The notes beneath the pieces are model-generated. The model was not told the DNA's origin. It saw only the letters and a program-made list of their open reading frames with translations, and did no database searches. DNA of 64,000 nt from Nocardia speluncae NBRC 108251 (lineage in GTDB: Bacteria > Actinomycetota > Actinomycetes > Mycobacteriales > Mycobacteriaceae), in assembly GCF_001613245.1 (NCBI RefSeq), contig NZ_BDBZ01000006.1:1-64000 (forward strand). Reading direction: 5' to 3'. A program made the position numbers and the translations under genes. Shown piece after piece: positions 1-9,576 of the stretch; position 1 is the stretch's first letter, and each line of letters opens with the position of its first letter.

Positions 1-969
1 GCTTCGTCCGGTAACGGCGCCACCCCCTACGTGACACCGCTGGTCCGCAAACTGGCCGAGGAGAACGGCGTCGACCTTGCCACCGTCACCGGTTCCGGTG
101 TCGGTGGGCGGATCCGCAAGCAGGATGTGCTCGCCGCCGCCGAAGCCGGGAAGGCGCCCGTCGCCCCGGCCGCGGCCGCGGCTCCGGCCGCCGCACCCGC
201 GGCGAAGGCTCCGGCCGCACCCTCACCCAGCCCCGCGCTGGCAGCGTTGCGCGGCACCACGCAGAAGGCCAACCGGATCCGGCAGATCACCGCGACCAAG
301 ACCTTGGAATCGCTGCAGACCACCGCGCAGCTCACCCAGGTGCACGAGGCCGATGTCACCCGGATCGCGACCCTGCGAGCGAAGGCAAAGGCCGAATTCG
401 CCAAGCGCGAGGGCGTGAACCTGACCTTCCTGCCGTTCTTCGCCAAGGCCGTGGTGGAGGCGCTCGGGGCACATCCGAACGTCAACGCCAGCTACGACGC
501 GAACAGCAAAGAGATCACCTACCACGCGTCGGTGCATCTCGGGATCGCCGTGGATACCGAGCAGGGCCTGATCTCGCCGGTGATCCACAACGCCAGCGAC
601 CTGTCGCTGGCCGGGCTGGCGCGCGCGATCGCCGATATCGCCAACCGGGCCCGCAACGGCGGCCTGAAACCGGACGAGTTGGCCGGTGGCACCTTCACCA
701 TCACCAATATCGGCAGCCAGGGTGCCCTGTTCGACACTCCGATCCTGATGCCGGCGCAGGCGGGAATGCTGGGCACCGGCGCCATCGTCAAGCGGCCCAC
801 CGTGGTCACCGACGATTCCGGTAGCGAATTCATCGGCGTTCGCTCGATGTGCTACCTGCCGCTGACCTACGATCACCGTCTGATCGACGGCGCGGACGCC
901 GGAAGGTTCCTCACTACCATCCGGCACCGTCTCGAAGAGGCGGCGTTCGAGGCCGATCTCGGGCTGTAA
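1..969 (+). CDS. sucB: Dihydrolipoamide acyltransferase (E2 of 2-oxoacid dehydrogenase), 5'-truncated
   Basis: E2 core of a 2-oxoacid dehydrogenase complex, which moves the acyl group from lipoyl-lysine to CoA in the cytoplasm. The reading frame is open at base 1, so the lipoyl domain(s) lie outside the window. Visible parts are the E3-binding domain ([16 protein letters not shown], then [13 protein letters not shown]), an Ala/Pro-rich linker, and the catalytic domain ending in the active-site motif [11 protein letters not shown]. Ten bases separate it from the next gene. In M. tuberculosis the matching gene (dlaT) sits in the same order before a TIGR01777 epimerase, lipB and lipA, so it plausibly supplies the apo-target for those lipoylation enzymes. 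Whether it is the pyruvate- or the 2-oxoglutarate-type E2 cannot be decided from this fragment. Confidence 0.93.
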   Translation, partial: ASSGNGATPYVTPLVRKLAEENGVDLATVTGSGVGGRIRKQDVLAAAEAGKAPVAPAAAAAPAAAPAAKAPAAPSPSPALAALRGTTQKANRIRQITATKTLESLQTTAQLTQVHEADVTRIATLRAKAKAEFAKREGVNLTFLPFFAKAVVEALGAHPNVNASYDANSKEITYHASVHLGIAVDTEQGLISPVIHNASDLSLAGLARAIADIANRARNGGLKPDELAGGTFTITNIGSQGALFDTPILMPAQAGMLGTGAIVKRPTVVTDDSGSEFIGVRSMCYLPLTYDHRLIDGADAGRFLTTIRHRLEEAAFEADLGL

Positions 970-979
970 GGTCACGTAG

Positions 980-1870
980 ATGCTGGTTGTGGTGGCCGGT
1001 TCGTCCGGGCTGATCGGCACTGCTCTCGTCGCGGCACTGCGCCGTGAAGGAGATCAGGTGCTCCGGTTGGTCCGGCGCCCGGCCGCCGCGCCCGATGAAC
1101 GCCGTTGGGATCCCGCTCGCGGCGAACTCGATCCGGCCGTTTTCGACGGCGCGGACGCGGTGGTGAACCTGTGCGGCGCCGGGATCGGTGATAAACGCTG
1201 GTCCGGTGCGTATAAACAGGAACTCCGCGACAGCCGTATCACCCCCACCGATGTGCTGGCGACAGCCGTCGCGCGGGCCGGGGTAGCGACGCTGGTGAAC
1301 GCCGGCGGCGTGCATTACTACGGTGATACCGGTGCCCGCGCGGTCGACGAAAGTGGTGCGCCCGGTACCGGTTTCCTGGCCACCCTGTGCGTGGACTGGG
1401 AAGCGGCCACCCACGCGGCCGCCGAAGCCGGAGCCCGCACCGTACTGTTGCGTAGCGGGGTCGTACTCGCAGGCACCGGCGGAATGCTGCCGCAACTGAA
1501 GCCCTTGTTCCTGGCCGGCCTGGGCGGCCGGCTCGGCAGCGGCCGGCAGTATCAGCCGTGGATTTCTCTGGACGACGAGGTCGGCGCGATCCGGCACGCC
1601 CTCACCGTCCCGTCGGTGGAAGGTCCGCTCAACGCGGTGGGCCCCGCACCGGTCACCAATGCCGAATTCACCCGCGCCCTGGGCCGGGCCCTGCATCGGC
1701 CTACTCCCCTGCTGGTCCCGGGTTTCGCACTGAAACTGGCGGTCGGCGAATTCGCCGACGAGGCTATCCTGCACAGCCCCCGCGCGCTGCCCGGCGTGCT
1801 CGAGTCGACCGGTTACGAGTTCCGCCACCCCACGGTCGGTGCGGCACTCACTGCCGCGGTGGGCCGATGA
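980..1870 (+). CDS. TIGR01777-family NAD(P)-dependent epimerase-like protein
   Basis: 296-residue extended-SDR protein of the TIGR01777 (YfcH/SulA-like) family; its substrate is unknown in all relatives I know of. The N-terminal nucleotide-binding motif is GSSGLIGTAL. Family features follow: VNLCGAGIGDKRW, an HYYGDTG stretch replacing the usual YxxxK region, LLRSGVVL, and PWISLDDEVGAI. Length fits the family. It begins 10 bases after the E2 gene and its stop overlaps the next start (ATGA), so it is cotranscribed with the lipoylation genes, the same neighbourhood as Rv2216 in mycobacteria. No membrane segment or signal peptide is seen. A role in lipoyl-complex metabolism is inferred only from location. 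Confidence 0.85.
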   Translation: MLVVVAGSSGLIGTALVAALRREGDQVLRLVRRPAAAPDERRWDPARGELDPAVFDGADAVVNLCGAGIGDKRWSGAYKQELRDSRITPTDVLATAVARAGVATLVNAGGVHYYGDTGARAVDESGAPGTGFLATLCVDWEAATHAAAEAGARTVLLRSGVVLAGTGGMLPQLKPLFLAGLGGRLGSGRQYQPWISLDDEVGAIRHALTVPSVEGPLNAVGPAPVTNAEFTRALGRALHRPTPLLVPGFALKLAVGEFADEAILHSPRALPGVLESTGYEFRHPTVGAALTAAVGR

Positions 1871-2394
1871 ACCCCGCGACTGCCACCTCGGTCCGTGATG
1901 CGCGGATCGATGATCTGCCCGCGATCCTGGAGATCCACAACCGGGCAATCGCCGAAACCACCGCCATCTGGGACGACGAACCCGTCGACCTGGCCGACCG
2001 GCAGGCCTGGTTCGACAACCGAACCGCGCACGGCCGGCCGGTAGTGGTGGCCGAGGTCGGTGGTGAGCTCGCCGGTTACGCCAGTTACGGCCCGTGGCGG
2101 CCCAAATCCGGTTACCGGCACACCGCCGAGAACTCCATCTACATCGCCGACCACTTCCAGCGGCGCGGAATCGGCGCGGCCCTGCTGGCAGAACTGATCG
2201 AGCGCGCCCGGTCCGGCGGCGATATCCACGCCATGATCGCGGTGATCGAATCCCGCAATACCGCCTCCATCGCGCTGCACGAACGGTTCGGTTTCCGCAC
2301 CGTAGGTCAACTGCCCGAAGTGGGGCGCAAATTCGGCCGCTGGATGGATCTGACACTGATGCAGCTCACACTGGCGATGAGCGTAACGTCGTGA
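1867..2394 (+). CDS. GNAT N-acetyltransferase (phosphinothricin acetyltransferase-like)
   Basis: 175-residue GNAT enzyme expected to acetylate an amine using acetyl-CoA. The N-terminus [19 protein letters not shown] and the WDDEP segment are typical of the Pat/phosphinothricin acetyltransferase branch. The acetyl-CoA loop is seen in [19 protein letters not shown], followed by [20 protein letters not shown] and W-M-D-L near the C-terminus. The start is fixed by the ATGA overlap with the upstream epimerase, and the stop overlaps the lipB GTG (GTGA), so it is translationally coupled on both sides. It is an extra gene relative to the mycobacterial dlaT-Rv2216-lipB-lipA order. The natural substrate is unknown; members of this branch often act on methionine sulfoximine-like compounds or free amino acids. 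Confidence 0.86.
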   Translation: MNPATATSVRDARIDDLPAILEIHNRAIAETTAIWDDEPVDLADRQAWFDNRTAHGRPVVVAEVGGELAGYASYGPWRPKSGYRHTAENSIYIADHFQRRGIGAALLAELIERARSGGDIHAMIAVIESRNTASIALHERFGFRTVGQLPEVGRKFGRWMDLTLMQLTLAMSVTS

Positions 2395-3170
2395 TCGTGA
2401 ACAACACCCGCACCGCAACCCGGTCGGCACGCTACGACAGCACCCCCGTCGACGTGCGCGATCTGGGGCTCATCCAGTATCAGCAGGCCTGGGATCTGCA
2501 ACGCGAACTCGCCGCCGAGCGCGCCGACGGCCGCGGCACCGACACCCTGTTGCTGCTGGAACACCCGTCCGTCTACACCGCGGGCCGCCGCACCGAGGAA
2601 GCCGACCGCCCCACCGACGGCAGCCCGGTGATCGACGTCGACCGCGGCGGCAAGATCACCTGGCACGGCCCCGGACAACTGGTGGGTTATCCCATCATCC
2701 GGCTTGCCGAGCCGATCGATGTGGTCGATTATGTCCGGCGGCTGGAGCAGGCGCTCATCCAGGTGATCACCGATCTCGGTGTGGAATGTGGGCGGGTACC
2801 CGGGCGTTCCGGCGTATGGCTGGCCGCGGCCGGCCTGATACCCGAACGCAAGATCGCCTCCATCGGGATCCGGGTGCAGCGCGGTGTCACCTTGCACGGG
2901 ATCTCGCTGAACTGCGACCCCGATCTGGGTGCGTTCGGCGCCATCATTGCCTGCGGTATCCGGGATGTGGGTTCCACCAGCCTCAGCCAGGAACTAGGCC
3001 GCACGGTCACCGTTGCCGAGGTCCGGCAGCGGCTGGCCGCCGCGATAACGGCCGCGCTCAACGGTGAGCTTCCGGTTACCGAGCACGATATTCCGCAGGC
3101 CGCGATCCCGGCCGTCGCGGAGCCCGCCGCCGCCACCGCGGCACGCGATTCGAAAGGTCCCACCACATGA
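2391..3170 (+). CDS. lipB: Octanoyl-ACP:protein N-octanoyltransferase LipB
   Basis: Transfers the octanoyl chain from acyl-carrier protein to the target lysine of lipoyl domains, the first step of endogenous lipoate assembly. The protein is 259 residues from the GTG that overlaps the acetyltransferase stop; a second GTG two codons later is also possible. Family motifs: [15 protein letters not shown] (about residues 53-67), [18 protein letters not shown] (85-102), and the catalytic Lys154/Cys188 pair in [10 protein letters not shown] and ACGI, with the 34-residue spacing of the M. tuberculosis enzyme. An Ala/Pro-rich C-terminal tail of about 30 residues extends past the usual end. The stop overlaps the lipA ATG. 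Confidence 0.96.
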   Translation: MIVNNTRTATRSARYDSTPVDVRDLGLIQYQQAWDLQRELAAERADGRGTDTLLLLEHPSVYTAGRRTEEADRPTDGSPVIDVDRGGKITWHGPGQLVGYPIIRLAEPIDVVDYVRRLEQALIQVITDLGVECGRVPGRSGVWLAAAGLIPERKIASIGIRVQRGVTLHGISLNCDPDLGAFGAIIACGIRDVGSTSLSQELGRTVTVAEVRQRLAAAITAALNGELPVTEHDIPQAAIPAVAEPAAATAARDSKGPTT

Positions 3171-4189
3171 CCTCCGCCCAAGCCCCCACCGGCCGGAAAC
3201 TGCTGCGCATCGAGGCCCGTAACGCCGAGACCCCGATCGAGCGCAAACCCGGCTGGATCCGCACCCGCGCCACGATGGGCCCCGAATACACCGAACTCAA
3301 GGGCCTGGTGAAACGGGAGGGCCTGCACACCGTCTGTGAGGAAGCAGGCTGCCCCAATATCTTCGAATGCTGGGAGGATCGCGAGGCGACCTTCCTCATC
3401 GGTGGCGAGCAGTGCACCCGGCGCTGCGATTTCTGCCAGATCGATACCGGTAAACCGTCCCCGCTGGACCGGGACGAACCGCGCCGGGTCGCCGAAAGCG
3501 TGCAGGCCATGGGCCTGCGCTATTCCACCATCACCGGTGTTGCCCGTGATGATCTCGACGACGGCGGCGCCTGGCTGTACGCGGAAACCGTGCGCGCCAT
3601 CAAGAAGCTCAACCCGAACACCGGTGTGGAACTGCTGATCCCGGATTTCAACGCGAAACCCGATCAGCTCGCCGAGGTGTTCTCCGCGCGTCCGGAGGTG
3701 CTGGCGCACAATCTGGAAACCGTGCCCCGCGTCTTCAAACGGATCCGGCCGGCGTTCCGCTACGAGCGCTCGCTCGCGGTGCTCACCGCGGCCCGCGCCG
3801 ATGGCCTGGTCACCAAATCCAACCTGATCCTCGGCATGGGCGAGACCCCCGAGGAAGTCACCCAGGCCATGCGCGACCTGCACGAAGCCGGCTGCGATAT
3901 TCTCACCATCACCCAGTACCTGCGCCCCTCGCCGCGGCATCACCCGGTGGATCGCTGGGTGAAACCCGAAGAGTTCGTGGAACATTCGAAGGTTGCCGAG
4001 GAGATCGGTTTCGCCGGTGTGATGGCGGGCCCCCTGGTCCGTTCCTCCTACCGTGCCGGCCGCCTCTACGCCCAGGCCATGGCGCATCACGGCCGTCCCA
4101 TCCCGGATGCCATGGCGCATCTCGCCGACGGCGGCACCGCCTCTCAGGAAGCCAGTGCCGTGCTGGAACGGTTCGGGTCGCGGGCCTGA
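3167..4189 (+). CDS. lipA: Lipoyl synthase LipA
   Basis: Radical-SAM enzyme inserting two sulfur atoms into protein-bound octanoate to give lipoyl groups. The 340-residue length is normal. The auxiliary-cluster cysteines are Cys57, Cys62 and Cys68 ([12 protein letters not shown]) and the radical-SAM cluster is C83-x3-C87-x2-C90 (CTRRCDFC). The C-terminal serine ligand is in RSSYRAG. The ATG overlaps the lipB stop (ATGA), so LipB and LipA are translationally coupled. A perfect 15-bp hairpin starts 20 bases after the stop and closes the operon. All key residues are present, so I see no reason to doubt activity. Confidence 0.97.
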   Translation: MTSAQAPTGRKLLRIEARNAETPIERKPGWIRTRATMGPEYTELKGLVKREGLHTVCEEAGCPNIFECWEDREATFLIGGEQCTRRCDFCQIDTGKPSPLDRDEPRRVAESVQAMGLRYSTITGVARDDLDDGGAWLYAETVRAIKKLNPNTGVELLIPDFNAKPDQLAEVFSARPEVLAHNLETVPRVFKRIRPAFRYERSLAVLTAARADGLVTKSNLILGMGETPEEVTQAMRDLHEAGCDILTITQYLRPSPRHHPVDRWVKPEEFVEHSKVAEEIGFAGVMAGPLVRSSYRAGRLYAQAMAHHGRPIPDAMAHLADGGTASQEASAVLERFGSRA

Positions 4190-4208
4190 GTCTTCTGCAG
4201 TCGCGTAA

Positions 4209-4250
4209 CGCTCGCGGGTCCGGCAGGACCGTTCGCCGGACCCGCGAGCG
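4209..4250 (+). terminator. Operon-ending hairpin after lipA
   Basis: A perfect 15-bp inverted repeat (cgctcgcgggtccgg / ccggacccgcgagcg) with a 12-base loop lies 20 bases past the lipA stop. No U-tract follows, as is common in actinobacteria. The next gene is more than 230 bases away and no other feature is seen in 4251-4482. Confidence 0.75.
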
Positions 4251-4482
4251 CACGAAAACTGTTGCCCCGCCCCCAGCGCAGTGGCCGAGCAGCCGCATGA
4301 TCCCGCGCGACCTCGTCGGCGAACCACTCTCGGCGCCCAGGTGAATCGCATCACCTTTCCTTCGGTCGAGGAGAGTCGTCTGCCGGACCGAGCCGATATC
4401 GCCCTGTATTCCGGATTACACCGATGATTCGAGCGGCGCGAACCGGTCCGTATCGGTGAATCGACCGAACAGGAGTGCACCC

Positions 4483-4770
4483 ATGGTCATCGTCGCCGGA
4501 CACCTTCTCGTCGCACCGGAAGCCCGCGAGGCCTATCTCGCCGGCTGTGTCGGTGTGGTCCGGCAAGCCCGGTCCGCGCCGGGCTGTCTCGATTTCGCGA
4601 TCAGCGCCGACCTCACCGACCCCGGGCGTATCAATATCCTCGAACGCTGGGAATCCCAGGAATCGGTGGAGCAGTTCCGCGGCTCCGGCACCGGTGCCGA
4701 GCAGAGCGCGGCGATAGTCGGCGCCACGGTGGCCGAATACGATATCGCCGATATCCGTTCGCTGACCTGA
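4483..4770 (+). CDS. Antibiotic biosynthesis monooxygenase (ABM) domain protein
   Basis: 95-residue single-domain ferredoxin-like ABM protein. Typical signs are the beta-strand start MVIVAGHLLVAPEARE, the APGCLDFAISAD segment, and ILERWESQESVEQFRGS, where the conserved E-x-W and H/Q-F positions of the family occur. The ATG at 4483 has AGGAG seven bases upstream; a GTG 27 bases earlier has no clear site and was not chosen. Relatives act as cofactor-free oxygenases on quinols or aromatic intermediates, or as heme-degrading enzymes. The heme-oxygenase-type residues are not evident, so a quinol oxygenase-like or stress role is more likely. It stands alone between the lipA terminator and the ArsR gene. 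Confidence 0.8.
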   Translation: MVIVAGHLLVAPEAREAYLAGCVGVVRQARSAPGCLDFAISADLTDPGRINILERWESQESVEQFRGSGTGAEQSAAIVGATVAEYDIADIRSLT

Positions 4771-4863
4771 CCGCGGGTGCGTACTGCACGTGCCCGGCCG
4801 GTGAGGTTGTCGGGTATGAGTTACGCCCTGATCACCACCTCGTCGGCGCCATCTAGTTTTCTG

Positions 4864-4881
4864 CTTGCTAAGCTACGCAAG
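4864..4881. promoter_or_regulatory. Putative ArsR operator
   Basis: Imperfect palindrome cttgc-N8-gcaag, 45 bases upstream of the ArsR start and inside an AT-richer stretch (tagttttctgcttgctaag) that could hold the promoter. ArsR-family proteins usually bind such sites to repress their own operon. Assignment is by position and symmetry only. Confidence 0.4.
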
Positions 4882-4926
4882 TAGCATGCCTGTTTACGGT
4901 GGGTGCATCGACGAAAGGCGGAATCA

Positions 4927-5259
4927 ATGCCGGGTTCGAGTAGACCCCTGTATCAGATGAAGGCCGAGTTCTTCAAGACGTTGGGTCATCCGGTTCGGAT
5001 CCGGGTGCTGGAACTGCTCAGTCAGCGCGAGCACGCCGTGTCGGAGATGTTGAACGATATCGATATCGAACCGGCGAACCTGTCCCAGCAACTGGCCGTG
5101 CTGCGACGAGCAGGGTTGATCACCAGCCGTCGCGAGGGACTGTCGGTGATATACGAGATCACCTCACCCCAGGTGGCGCAGCTGCTGACCGCGGCGCGCG
5201 CCATTCTGACCGGGGTCGTGGCGGGGCAGGCGGAGGCGCTGGAAGAACAACCCGCCTGA
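4927..5259 (+). CDS. ArsR-family winged-helix regulator
   Basis: 110-residue DNA-binding repressor. The fold is read from FFKTLGHPVRIRVLELLSQ, SEMLNDIDIEPANLSQQLAVLRRAGL (recognition helix) and the wing SRREGLSVIYEI. It lacks an ELCVCD-type metal site and any Cys, so a metal-sensing role like that of ArsR/SmtB is not supported; it resembles the regulators commonly found beside SulP transporters. The start at 4927 has AAAGGCGG just upstream. The carboxykinase and SulP genes follow on the same strand after about 100 bases, so it probably controls them along with itself. Confidence 0.88.
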   Translation: MPGSSRPLYQMKAEFFKTLGHPVRIRVLELLSQREHAVSEMLNDIDIEPANLSQQLAVLRRAGLITSRREGLSVIYEITSPQVAQLLTAARAILTGVVAGQAEALEEQPA

Positions 5260-5362
5260 CGGATACACCGCCGCCAGGTGTCTTCCGCGGCGGCAGCGGC
5301 CCCACGCGGCTGCTGTTTGCATATTTCCCTACATAGTCATCTAGTTGTTGATGGAGGAGACG

Positions 5363-7240
5363 ATGGTGGAGACCGATCACGGACCCGGAGCGGAGGCGAC
5401 GCCCGCGCCCACCGGTCATACCCGGATCCTGGACTGGGTGGCCGAGATCGCCGATGTGACGACACCGGAGGACGTGGTGTGGTGCGACGGGTCCCGGACA
5501 GAATGGGATCGCCTGACCGCTCGACTGGTCGACAAGGGCACTTTCGTGGCATTGGCGGCGAAGCCGAACTCGTTCTGGTGCGTATCCGATCCCGAGGACG
5601 TGGCGCGGGTGGAAGACCGCACGTTCATCTGCTCGCACAGCAGGCGGGATGCGGGACCGACGAACAACTGGGTGGATCCGGTCGATATGCGTACGGTGAT
5701 GACCGAGCACTATCGGGGCGCGATGGCCGGACGCACCATGTATGTGATCGCGTTCTGCATGGGCCCAGTCGATGCCGATGACCCGAAGTACGGTGTCCAG
5801 ATCACCGATTCGGAATACGTGGCGGTATCGATGCAGATCATGACCCGCTCCGGAACCCCGGTATGGGGCCGGATCGGTGCGGACGCGGAGTTCGTCGCAT
5901 GCCTGCACTCCGTGGGCGCACCGTTGCGCCCGAGGCAACCGGATGTCGCGTGGCCGTGCAACCACACGAAATACATTGCACATTTCCCCGAATCCCGCAC
6001 CATCTGGAGCTACGGCTCCGGCTACGGCGGCAACGCTCTGCTGGGCAAGAAGTGTTTCGCCCTTCGGATCGCCTCGGTACTGGCCCGCGACGAGGGGTGG
6101 CTGGCCGAACACATGCTGATCCTCAAACTCACTTCCCCGCAGGGACGCAACCATTATGTGGCGGCGGCGTTCCCGTCGTCCTGCGGCAAAACCAACCTGG
6201 CCATGCTCGAGCCTGCCCTGGCGGGCTGGAAAGCCGAAACCATCGGCGACGATATCGCTTGGCTGCGCTTCGGAGCCGACGGCCGGTTGTATGCGGTGAA
6301 TCCCGAAGCCGGGTTCTTCGGTGTCGCGCCGGGCACCGGCACGAAGACCAACCCCAACGCGATAGCCACCCTCGAGCAGGGCAACTCGATCTTCACCAAC
6401 ACCGCGCTCACCGATGACGGTGACGTGTGGTGGGAAGGGCTCACCGCAACCCCACCCCCGCATCTGACCGACTGGCGCGGCAACGACTGGAAACCCGGTA
6501 CCGCGGCCGGTCCTGCCGCACACCCGAACTCACGGTATTGCACCCCGATCGACCAGTGCCCGTCAGTGGCGCCGGAATGGGACGACCCCGCCGGCGTGCC
6601 GCTTTCGGCGCTGTTCTTCGGTGGCCGCCGCGCTACCACGATCCCGTTGATCGCCGAATCCTTCGACTGGAACCACGGGGTATTCATGGCCTCGGTGCTG
6701 TCCTCGGAGACCACCGCCGCGGCGGCGGGCCAGGTCGGTGTGGTGCGCCGGGATCCGATGGCGATGCTGCCGTTCCTGGGGTATCACGTCGGTGACTACT
6801 TCGCCCACTGGTTACGCCTCGGCAACCGGGCGGACCCGGCCGCACTTCCGAAGATATTCCAGGTCAACTGGTTTCGCCGCGACGAAGACGGACAGTTCCT
6901 GTGGCCCGGATTCGGCGACAACGTGCGCGTCCTGAAATGGGCGCTGGAGCGAATCGAAGGCACCGCGGCAGCGGATACCACCGCGGTCGGCTACGTTCCG
7001 GTGCCGAGCTCGCTGGACCTGTCCGGATTCTCCGCCGCGGCCAAGCGCCGTGCCGATGCCGCACTGGAGGTACGCCACGAAGAATGGATCGACGAGATCG
7101 CCTCGATCGAGGACTGGTATGCCGGCATCGGCTCCGGCACCCTGCCCACACAACTGTGTGATCAACTCGCCGCGCTGAAGAACCGCCTCGCCCACACCCC
7201 GGCTCGACCCGCCCGCACCAGCATCCCCGGGGCGTCGTGA
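5363..7240 (+). CDS. pckG: Phosphoenolpyruvate carboxykinase (GTP)
   Basis: Interconverts oxaloacetate plus GTP with phosphoenolpyruvate, CO2 and GDP. The 625-residue protein has the GTP-class signatures: [20 protein letters not shown] (217-236), the P-loop region FPSSCGKTN (270-278) with the reactive Cys274 and Lys276/Thr277, IGDDIAWLR, and [15 protein letters not shown]. Lengths near 606 are usual; the extra residues are at both ends. I chose ATG 5363 because GGAGGA lies four bases upstream; ATG 5351 is also in frame. Its stop overlaps the GTG of the SulP transporter, so transport and carboxykinase are translated together. Placement behind an ArsR gene and before SulP is unusual and suggests this may be a second, specialised PEPCK rather than the housekeeping copy. 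Confidence 0.94.
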   Translation: MVETDHGPGAEATPAPTGHTRILDWVAEIADVTTPEDVVWCDGSRTEWDRLTARLVDKGTFVALAAKPNSFWCVSDPEDVARVEDRTFICSHSRRDAGPTNNWVDPVDMRTVMTEHYRGAMAGRTMYVIAFCMGPVDADDPKYGVQITDSEYVAVSMQIMTRSGTPVWGRIGADAEFVACLHSVGAPLRPRQPDVAWPCNHTKYIAHFPESRTIWSYGSGYGGNALLGKKCFALRIASVLARDEGWLAEHMLILKLTSPQGRNHYVAAAFPSSCGKTNLAMLEPALAGWKAETIGDDIAWLRFGADGRLYAVNPEAGFFGVAPGTGTKTNPNAIATLEQGNSIFTNTALTDDGDVWWEGLTATPPPHLTDWRGNDWKPGTAAGPAAHPNSRYCTPIDQCPSVAPEWDDPAGVPLSALFFGGRRATTIPLIAESFDWNHGVFMASVLSSETTAAAAGQVGVVRRDPMAMLPFLGYHVGDYFAHWLRLGNRADPAALPKIFQVNWFRRDEDGQFLWPGFGDNVRVLKWALERIEGTAAADTTAVGYVPVPSSLDLSGFSAAAKRRADAALEVRHEEWIDEIASIEDWYAGIGSGTLPTQLCDQLAALKNRLAHTPARPARTSIPGAS

Positions 7241-8871
7241 CTCTGCGCAACCTGCTGCCCACTCGCACAGACTGGGCGCCTGCACTGCGCCGCCCGGGAC
7301 CGGACCTGCTCGCCGGCGTCATCGTCGCGCTGGTCGCGCTGCCGCTGGCGCTCGGTTTCGGGATCAGCTCCGGACTGGGCGCCGCCGCGGGCCTGGCGAC
7401 CGCGATCATCGCGGGCGTCACAGCCGCGGTGTTCGGCGGTTCCCGGTTCCAGGTCTCCGGCCCCACCGGCGCCATGACCGTGGTACTCCTGCCGATCGTG
7501 GCCGAACACGGCGGCCCCGGCGTCCTCGCCGTCGGACTGATGGCCGGGGTCGTCCTGGTTGCTCTCGCCGTGGCCGGGGTCGGTCGCGCGGTTCGTTACA
7601 TGCCGGCCCCGGTGATCGAAGGGTTCACCGCCGGTATCGCCGTAGTCATCGCGCTACAGCAATTCCCCTCCGCCCTCGGCATCGCCGACGCCGAGGGCGA
7701 AGAGATGTGGCGGCTGGCCTCCGATTCGCTGAGCCGCTACTTCGATCACCCCGCCCCGGCCGCGCCCGTCACCGCTGTGCTGGTCGCCGCAGCAGTCCTG
7801 ATCGGCGGCCGCTACCTGCCGAAACTCCCGTTCGCGCTCGTGGCCGTGGCGGTTGCCACCGCCGTCGCAGAACTCGCCGGGCTCGACCTCACTCGCATCG
7901 GAGCCCTGCCCGCCGGGCTATCCGCCCCTTCGTTCGAATTCTTCGATCCCGCCCGCCTCGGCTCGCTGATCGCGCCCGCGCTGGCCGTGGCCGCGCTGGC
8001 CGCGCTGGAATCACTACTCTCGGCCACCGCTGCGGACTCGATGACGGTGGGCAGGCGCCACAACCCCGACCGCGAGCTGTTCGGCCAGGGCTTGGCCAAT
8101 ATCGCTGCACCTCTGTTCGGCGGTGTACCCGCGACCGGAGCGATCGCCCGCACCGCGGTCAATGTCCGTTCCGGAGCACGCACCCGGCTGGCTGCACTCA
8201 CTCACGCAGTCGTATTGGCCGCACTGCTCTACCTCGCCGCGCCCCTGGTTGCCGATATCCCGCTCGCCGCCCTGGCCGGCGTGCTGCTGGCCACGACCGT
8301 GCGCATGGTCGAAACCGCGTCCGTGGCTGCGATCGCCCGAGCGTCCCGTGGCGACGCCGCGATCATGGTGGTCACCTTCGCCGCAACAGTTGCGTTCGAC
8401 CTCGTCACCGCTGTCGCCGTCGGCGTCGGGATCGCAGTCCTGCTCGCGCTGCGTGCGGTGGCGAAAGAGGCCCGGCTACATCAGGTACCGCTCGACGAGA
8501 GCAACCATCCGGCCGAGGAGCGTGATCCGGCCCGCCATCACATCGTCGCCTACCGCATCGACGGTCCGCTGTTCTTCCCGGCCGCGCACCGCTTCCTGCT
8601 CGAACTGGCCGAGGTCTCCGATGTCCACGTCGTCGTCCTGCGCATGTCCCACATCACCGCCCTCGACACCACCGGCGCCCTTGTACTCAAAGACGCTGTC
8701 ACCACACTCCGGCACCGCGACATCACAGTGCTGATATCGGGCCTGCGTGCGGACCACCGCCGCCGGCTGACCGCTCTCGATGCCCTCCCCGCGGCTGATC
8801 ACCAGTTCGCCCATACCGACGACGCCATCGCCTATGCCCGTGGCCGATTCCCCACCCCGGCACGTGCGTGA
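7237..8871 (+). CDS. SulP-family anion transporter with C-terminal STAS domain
   Basis: 544-residue inner-membrane transporter. Residues about 20-400 hold the hydrophobic SulP core, with the family-typical start [33 protein letters not shown], and the inner repeat [27 protein letters not shown]. The last 110 residues form a STAS domain ([38 protein letters not shown]). SulP proteins move sulfate, bicarbonate, chloride or C4-dicarboxylates; sequence alone does not say which. The overlap with the PEPCK stop (GTGA) makes bicarbonate or a dicarboxylate attractive, since both are on the PEPCK reaction path, but this is inference. A second SulP gene lies at 58.7 kb. Confidence 0.92.
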   Translation: MTLRNLLPTRTDWAPALRRPGPDLLAGVIVALVALPLALGFGISSGLGAAAGLATAIIAGVTAAVFGGSRFQVSGPTGAMTVVLLPIVAEHGGPGVLAVGLMAGVVLVALAVAGVGRAVRYMPAPVIEGFTAGIAVVIALQQFPSALGIADAEGEEMWRLASDSLSRYFDHPAPAAPVTAVLVAAAVLIGGRYLPKLPFALVAVAVATAVAELAGLDLTRIGALPAGLSAPSFEFFDPARLGSLIAPALAVAALAALESLLSATAADSMTVGRRHNPDRELFGQGLANIAAPLFGGVPATGAIARTAVNVRSGARTRLAALTHAVVLAALLYLAAPLVADIPLAALAGVLLATTVRMVETASVAAIARASRGDAAIMVVTFAATVAFDLVTAVAVGVGIAVLLALRAVAKEARLHQVPLDESNHPAEERDPARHHIVAYRIDGPLFFPAAHRFLLELAEVSDVHVVVLRMSHITALDTTGALVLKDAVTTLRHRDITVLISGLRADHRRRLTALDALPAADHQFAHTDDAIAYARGRFPTPARA

Positions 8872-8981
8872 CCGACTCCGGCAGATGAGGGTTCGGACGA
8901 AGCCGGCGAGAGCGTGACGGCTGGACGGCCGGTGGACCACGCTTCCCGTGTCGAGGGGATACAGATCACTTCCCGAAAATG

Positions 8982-9020
8982 GACCGGGCTCGAACGGTGA
9001 AACCCGTTCGAGCCCGGTCC
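8982..9020 (-). terminator. 17-bp perfect hairpin after tRNA-fMet
   Basis: Perfect inverted repeat ggaccgggctcgaacgg / ccgttcgagcccggtcc with a 5-base loop, ending two bases from the tRNA 3' CCA end on the minus strand. It also lies 110 bases past the SulP stop, so it could end transcription from both sides. Confidence 0.75.
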
Positions 9021-9022
9021 GG

Positions 9023-9099
9023 TGGTAGCGGGGACAGGATTTGAACCTGCGACCTCTGGGTTATGAGCCCAGCGAGCTACCGAACTGCTCCACCCCGCG
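9023..9099 (-). tRNA. Initiator tRNA-Met (CAU)
   Basis: 77-nt tRNA on the minus strand with encoded CCA. The acceptor arm starts CGCGGGG and ends CCCCGCT-A-CCA, so position 1-72 is the unpaired C:U that marks initiators in this group. The anticodon arm CTGGG-CTCATAA-CCCAG has anticodon CAU and the three consecutive G:C pairs specific to tRNA-fMet. The T-arm is GCAGG-TTCAAAT-CCTGT. The transcript runs leftward into the adjacent hairpin. Confidence 0.96.
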
Positions 9100-9269
9100 T
9101 TGCATCGACAACCGTAGCGCACGAACTGCCGCGGGACCAAAACGGCCCTCCGCCTTCCCGCCGCACATCTGGGGAATCGGTCGCCGAAGCCTCTGCCCGA
9201 GTGAGGTGCTGCACATTCCCGCCCGGAATCTCCGGCCCGGAAATCCAGGGTGCTACCGTGACCGCGCGC

Positions 9270-9450
9270 TGGTTACCGCCCGTCGACGACGGGCGGTTCG
9301 TAAGAGGGAATCCGGTGGGAATCCGGAGCTGCCCCGCAGCGGTATGTGAAAACGACCGCGGTCATCAGCACTGGGCCTCGAGCCTGGGAAGCGACCGCCA
9401 GTAGGCGATACCGGAGTCCGGTATCACGTTCACGAGCCCGAAGACCTGCC
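9270..9450 (+). ncRNA. Cobalamin riboswitch
   Basis: Leader RNA with the B12-riboswitch landmarks in order: AAGAGGGAATCCGGTG near 9302, a repeated AATCCGG-AGCTGCCCCGCAGCGGT core element (about 9320-9342), AACGACC, TCAGCACTGGGCC, and the B12-box region CTGGGAAGCGACC at 9384-9396. It ends about 125 bases before the FecCD-type permease gene on the same strand. By analogy with known members it represses the downstream importer when adenosylcobalamin is plentiful. Exact ends (P1 stem) are estimated. Confidence 0.9.
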
Positions 9451-9576
9451 CGCGTGACCTCGCCGACCGCGGGGTCCGGTGTCGACTCCGAGGGAGCGGT
9501 TGACCAGTGATGGGTTTCGTGGCGCGCGCACGTCTGCCTGCATCGACAACGGGAACGGACGACCGGCTCCCGCTCG

